From the NCBI GenBank assembly GCA_002433465.1, contig DJIE01000216.1:2454-10912 (forward strand): a stretch of 8,459 bases of DNA. The letters are read 5' to 3'. Origin of the DNA: Salinisphaera sp. UBA6602 (GTDB taxonomy: Bacteria > Pseudomonadota > Gammaproteobacteria > Nevskiales > Salinisphaeraceae). This document shows positions 5,252 through 8,459 of the stretch, one piece after another. Each line of letters opens with the position of its first letter. The first letter of the stretch is position 1. The translations under genes and the position numbers were made by a program. Below the pieces are notes generated by a model. It saw only the letters and a program-made list of their open reading frames with translations. It ran no database searches and was not told where the DNA came from.

Positions 5252-8044
5252 TCAAGGTCGTAGGTAAGCGCCGACCTCGTCCGGCGACACCGGCCGGCTC
5301 AGATAGAAGCCCTGTGCCAGATCGCAGCCATAGCGGTTGAGCAGATCGAGCTGTTCCGCGGTTTCGATGCCTTCCACCACCACGGTCTTGCCCAGGCCAT
5401 GCAGCATGTCGATAAGCGAGCGCATCACGATCGCTGCATCGCTGCCCGGCGTTTCGATGCCGTCGACGAAGCAACGGTCGATCTTGACCGTCTGCACCGG
5501 CAACTGACGCAGATAGCTGAACGAGGAATAACCGGTACCGAAGTCGTCCATCGACATCCGAACGCCCAGCGCGTTGAGTTCCCGTATCCGCGCGCTTGCC
5601 GTCGCCATATCGGTCAGCAACAGGTTTTCGGTGATTTCCAGCTCCAGACGTTCGCCCGGCAAACCGGTCTGTACGAGCGTACGTTGCACCATCTCGACAA
5701 AATCCTCGGTCCAGAACTGTTTGGGCGAAACGTTGACCGCAATACGTTCCGGCCGGGCCGACGCCGGGAACGCATGCAGATACTGGTGACAGGCCTGACG
5801 CAGTATCCACGCCCCGGCCGCGACGATGAGCCCCGAGCTCTCAAGCGCCGGAATGAACAGCCCCGGCGGCACGATTCCGCGCTCCGGATGGCGCCAGCGC
5901 ACCAGCGCCTCCACCGCGCCCAGCCCGCCGTTGTCCATGCGTACCAGCGGCTGAAACTGCAGGAACAGCTCTTCGTTGTCGATCGCGTGACGCAGTTCCG
6001 CCTCGATCTGCACACGTTCGCGTATGCGCTCATTCATGCGCTTTTCGAAAAAGACATGCCGGCCGCGGCCGCCGTCCTTGGCCTGATACATCGCCGCATC
6101 CGCGTGCGCCAGTAGCGCTTCGGCGTCGCGACCGTCGGCGGGATACAGGGCCAGGCCGATGCTGGCACTGACCCGGTGTTCAAGACCGTTGATCACATAC
6201 GTTTCAGACAGGCGATCGATAAGGCGTCGAGCACAGCGATCCAGGGCCGCGACATCGTCGGCACGCGGCAACAGGACTACGAATTCGTCGCCGCCCCAGC
6301 GGGCCACGGTGTCCATGTCGTCGAGCGCGTCAGCAAAGCGCTGGGCTGCCTCGACGAGCAGCGCATCACCGGCGCTGTGGCCTACCGAATCGTTGACGTT
6401 CTTGAAATGATCGAGATCGATGAACATGAGCGCGAGCGCCTGCTCGACGCCGGCGGCCAGCGCGATCTGGTGCTCAAGGCGGTCGATGAACAGCTGGCGG
6501 TTGGGCAGGCCAGTCAGTCCATCGTAGTGCGCCTGGCGATAGAGTTCCTTTTCGCGCCCCGAAGCGGCCAGCGCCACCGCCAGGCGATCGGCGACCGCCA
6601 GCGCCTGCTGTTCGTCCTCCGCGCTTGTATCCGTGCCGCGATAACCTGCGAACAGCGCCGCCCACAGGCGACCGTGCTCGCGTACCGGCGCTACCGTGAC
6701 CCGGTCGATGTTGAGATCGCGTAACTGCTGCGTGTAGGACAACTCGGCCAGCGCGTCGTCGTCGAGATACAGCAGCCGCTCGTGGCGATCCAGCGCCTCG
6801 CGCTCGGTGGCGCCGGGCTGCACGCGATAGCTTTTCACGTGTTCGGGCCGGGCCAGCTCGACGACGTGCAAATGCGCGACCTGCGGCAGGTCGGGGTCGA
6901 ACAACAGAATCGCCGCGACATCGGCCTGCATGATGCGGTGCAGGCTCTGCAGCATGTTCTCGACCACGGTTTCCGCACCCGCCGAGGTGAGAATGCCGCG
7001 GTCGGTCGCCGCCAGGACGTCCAGGGTATGAAACTGCGTGCCCAGGCGTTTCGCCATCGTATTGAAGGCGTCACCCAGCTCTTCGAATTCGTCGCTGCTG
7101 TCGATCTCGACCCGGGTCGCGAATTCGCCCTCGGCGATCCTTTGGACACCGGTACGCAGGCGCCGTAGCGGATCGCTGACCCGTCGAATCTGGCTCATTC
7201 CGAGCATGCCGGCCGCGATCAGGCTCAGCAGCACCACGAACGGCAGCAGCCGGTAGAACGTCACGGCCGGCTGAGCGGCAGCGGCCCAGGGCTTGAAGCC
7301 GATCACCCGCCAGCTCACGCCATCGAAATGGCTGGGAATGAACACGTCCCAGTAAGCCACCAGCGTATCTTCGCCGTCCACCGGTATCCGGCCCGGGGCG
7401 GTCAACGTGATAGCCCCGCCCTGTATACGTTCATCATAGACAGACTGCAGATTCGGGCAGTCGAGCATCCGCTGAGTCTGCTGTTCCACTACGCAAAAGC
7501 GCGTGTCATTGGGCCAGCGATCGGCGTTGCCGATCACATAGTCGGGGTCGAGCCGCCCCGCCACCATACGCGGCCGACCATCCACCGTCGTCAGCGCACG
7601 CAGCATGACCATACCGCCTTTGTTGAGCGGCTGGGCAACCAGGCGGGTCCGCGGCGGCGTCTTTGCCAGCGATGACGGCGACTCTTCGGCGAACGAAACC
7701 GGCAACAGCCGCGCGTCGCCGTAGAGCATACGGCGCTCGCCGTCCGAATACAGCGCGACTGCCTCGAAGGCGGGCACGCCGTTTTCAGTATGCCCCCGCG
7801 CGGCCGAATCCTCGGCAATGCGTATCAACAGTGCCTCGGCCACCTTGAGCCGGCTGAAAATGTCCAGCCCCTGGTTCTGGCTGTCGTTGGCCAGCCGCTG
7901 CGCGGCCTGCTGCGCCACCACACGGCTCGTGTTGAACCAGGCCAGTACGGCGACCGCCACCACCGGCACGAACGCCGCGAGCAGAAAGCGCAGAAAAAGG
8001 CGCCGCGCGAACGCGCCGCGGAACGGCCCGATGGTCAAACGCAT
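5252..8044 (-). CDS. Membrane-bound HAMP-GAF-like-GGDEF-EAL cyclic-di-GMP enzyme
   Basis: A 930-residue inner-membrane signalling protein. It has TM1 at about 15-37, a periplasmic sensor at about 38-262 (with Cys184 and Cys196 that could form a disulfide), TM2 at about 263-284, HAMP at about 285-338, a GAF-like region at about 345-495, GGDEF at about 500-665 and EAL at about 680-930. The cyclase domain has LTGLPNR (510-516), the metal-binding Asp543 and GGDEF (584-588). The inhibitory I-site reads DDMD (575-578), not RxxD. The phosphodiesterase domain keeps EAL (712-714), Asn771, Glu803, Asp833-Asp834 in DDFGTGYSS, Lys854, Glu891 and Gln911, at the spacing seen in active EAL enzymes. It may therefore make c-di-GMP, degrade it, or switch between the two. 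The ATG at 8042-8044 overlaps the pseudopilin stop by one base and is preferred to the TTG just before it. No terminator follows. Confidence 0.93.
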   Translation of the reverse strand: MRLTIGPFRGAFARRLFLRFLLAAFVPVVAVAVLAWFNTSRVVAQQAAQRLANDSQNQGLDIFSRLKVAEALLIRIAEDSAARGHTENGVPAFEAVALYSDGERRMLYGDARLLPVSFAEESPSSLAKTPPRTRLVAQPLNKGGMVMLRALTTVDGRPRMVAGRLDPDYVIGNADRWPNDTRFCVVEQQTQRMLDCPNLQSVYDERIQGGAITLTAPGRIPVDGEDTLVAYWDVFIPSHFDGVSWRVIGFKPWAAAAQPAVTFYRLLPFVVLLSLIAAGMLGMSQIRRVSDPLRRLRTGVQRIAEGEFATRVEIDSSDEFEELGDAFNTMAKRLGTQFHTLDVLAATDRGILTSAGAETVVENMLQSLHRIMQADVAAILLFDPDLPQVAHLHVVELARPEHVKSYRVQPGATEREALDRHERLLYLDDDALAELSYTQQLRDLNIDRVTVAPVREHGRLWAALFAGYRGTDTSAEDEQQALAVADRLAVALAASGREKELYRQAHYDGLTGLPNRQLFIDRLEHQIALAAGVEQALALMFIDLDHFKNVNDSVGHSAGDALLVEAAQRFADALDDMDTVARWGGDEFVVLLPRADDVAALDRCARRLIDRLSETYVINGLEHRVSASIGLALYPADGRDAEALLAHADAAMYQAKDGGRGRHVFFEKRMNERIRERVQIEAELRHAIDNEELFLQFQPLVRMDNGGLGAVEALVRWRHPERGIVPPGLFIPALESSGLIVAAGAWILRQACHQYLHAFPASARPERIAVNVSPKQFWTEDFVEMVQRTLVQTGLPGERLELEITENLLLTDMATASARIRELNALGVRMSMDDFGTGYSSFSYLRQLPVQTVKIDRCFVDGIETPGSDAAIVMRSLIDMLHGLGKTVVVEGIETAEQLDLLNRYGCDLAQGFYLSRPVSPDEVGAYLRP

Positions 8045-8459
8045 CAACTGCGGCCCGCCAGCTCGGAGCCCATGCCGATGAATTCACCGTTGAGCCCGCG
8101 CACGATATCGTCGTGGCTGGCCTTTGCGGTCAACGGGCGCTGACTCTGTCCGTCCTTGCCCATGCTGTAGAGGTCGTAATCGGTATTGATGGGCACCGTA
8201 CCCTTGTAGGAACGGAACTGACCCTTGCCTTTGGCGTTGGCGTGGTTGAGAAACTGGTATGGATTCCCCCAGGGATCCTGCTTGCCAGCCATACCGATAT
8301 CGGCAAGGCTGTCCGGCAGCCGCTGGGTCGCGACGTAGAACCGCTCGATGAGGTTTTCCATCTCGCGGATATCGGCCATTGCCTGGGCACGATCGGCGCG
8401 GTCGGTATAGCCCACATACGCCGGATAGGCGATACCGGCGAGCAGGCCGAGTATCGCGA
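8044..8459 (-). CDS. GspG-like type II secretion/type IV pseudopilin, 5' end outside the window
   Basis: 137 residues are visible; the prepilin leader and processing site lie beyond 8459. The first visible residues, AILGLLAGIAYPAYVGYTDRA, are the second half of a pilin N-terminal helix. The helix runs into RAQAMADIREMENLIERFY, then LPDSLADIG and DPWGNPYQF. The DPWGNPYQ and DLYSMGKDG motifs are the hallmark of GspG-type major pseudopilins, whose C-terminal loop binds calcium. The tail after that loop (PLTAKASHDDIVRGLNGEF) is longer than in standard GspG, which suggests a specialised minor or orphan pseudopilin. It is predicted to be membrane-anchored and assembled into a periplasmic pseudopilus. 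Its stop overlaps the start of the GGDEF-EAL gene (TGATG), so the two are probably translated together. An internal GTG at 8413-8415 is not the start, since the frame stays open to the edge with pilin sequence. Confidence 0.9.
   Translation of the reverse strand, partial: AILGLLAGIAYPAYVGYTDRADRAQAMADIREMENLIERFYVATQRLPDSLADIGMAGKQDPWGNPYQFLNHANAKGKGQFRSYKGTVPINTDYDLYSMGKDGQSQRPLTAKASHDDIVRGLNGEFIGMGSELAGRS

Overview
This window is GC-rich DNA with tightly packed genes and short intergenic gaps. It carries a thiolase, a GspG-like pseudopilin and a HAMP/GGDEF/EAL protein. Together these point to a free-living proteobacterium, most likely a gammaproteobacterium. The general look recalls halophilic or marine lineages such as Salinisphaera, but that is an impression from memory and was not tested. 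No tRNA, rRNA, CRISPR array, insertion sequence or phage gene was seen, and nothing clearly marks the DNA as foreign.

Left part (1-1410): the first 63 codons of a thiolase run leftward out of the window. A gene-poor spacer of 400 bp separates it from a divergent class II aldolase/adducin-family gene at 590-1348. That gene has a near-ideal Shine-Dalgarno sequence and a plausible sigma70-type promoter, and it ends at a strong intrinsic terminator at 1373-1406.

Centre (1423-5020): five minus-strand genes follow each other closely and probably form one transcription unit, read from right to left. They are a class II HDAC-like zinc amidohydrolase, a GNAT acetyltransferase (7-nt gap), a 56-residue DUF2256 zinc-finger protein, an alpha/beta hydrolase, and an HSL-type (HGGG) esterase. 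The unit ends against the aldolase-like gene, with the terminator between them. The most suggestive feature is an acetyl-adding enzyme next to an acetyl-removing one, possibly acting on polyamines or on lysine side chains. The DUF2256 gene is easy to miss because longer open frames overlap it.

Right part (5252-8459): a minus-strand pair made of a GspG-like pseudopilin (5' end outside the window) and a 930-residue membrane-bound GGDEF-EAL protein. The stop and start codons of the two overlap by one base, so they are probably translationally coupled. The GGDEF motif and all expected EAL catalytic residues are present, but the Arg of the inhibitory RxxD site is missing. The arrangement suggests that a pseudopilus component and c-di-GMP turnover are made together.

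No wholly new system can be proven from this window. The two best leads are the acetyltransferase/deacetylase operon with its DUF2256 protein and hydrolases, and the coupled pseudopilin/c-di-GMP enzyme pair.
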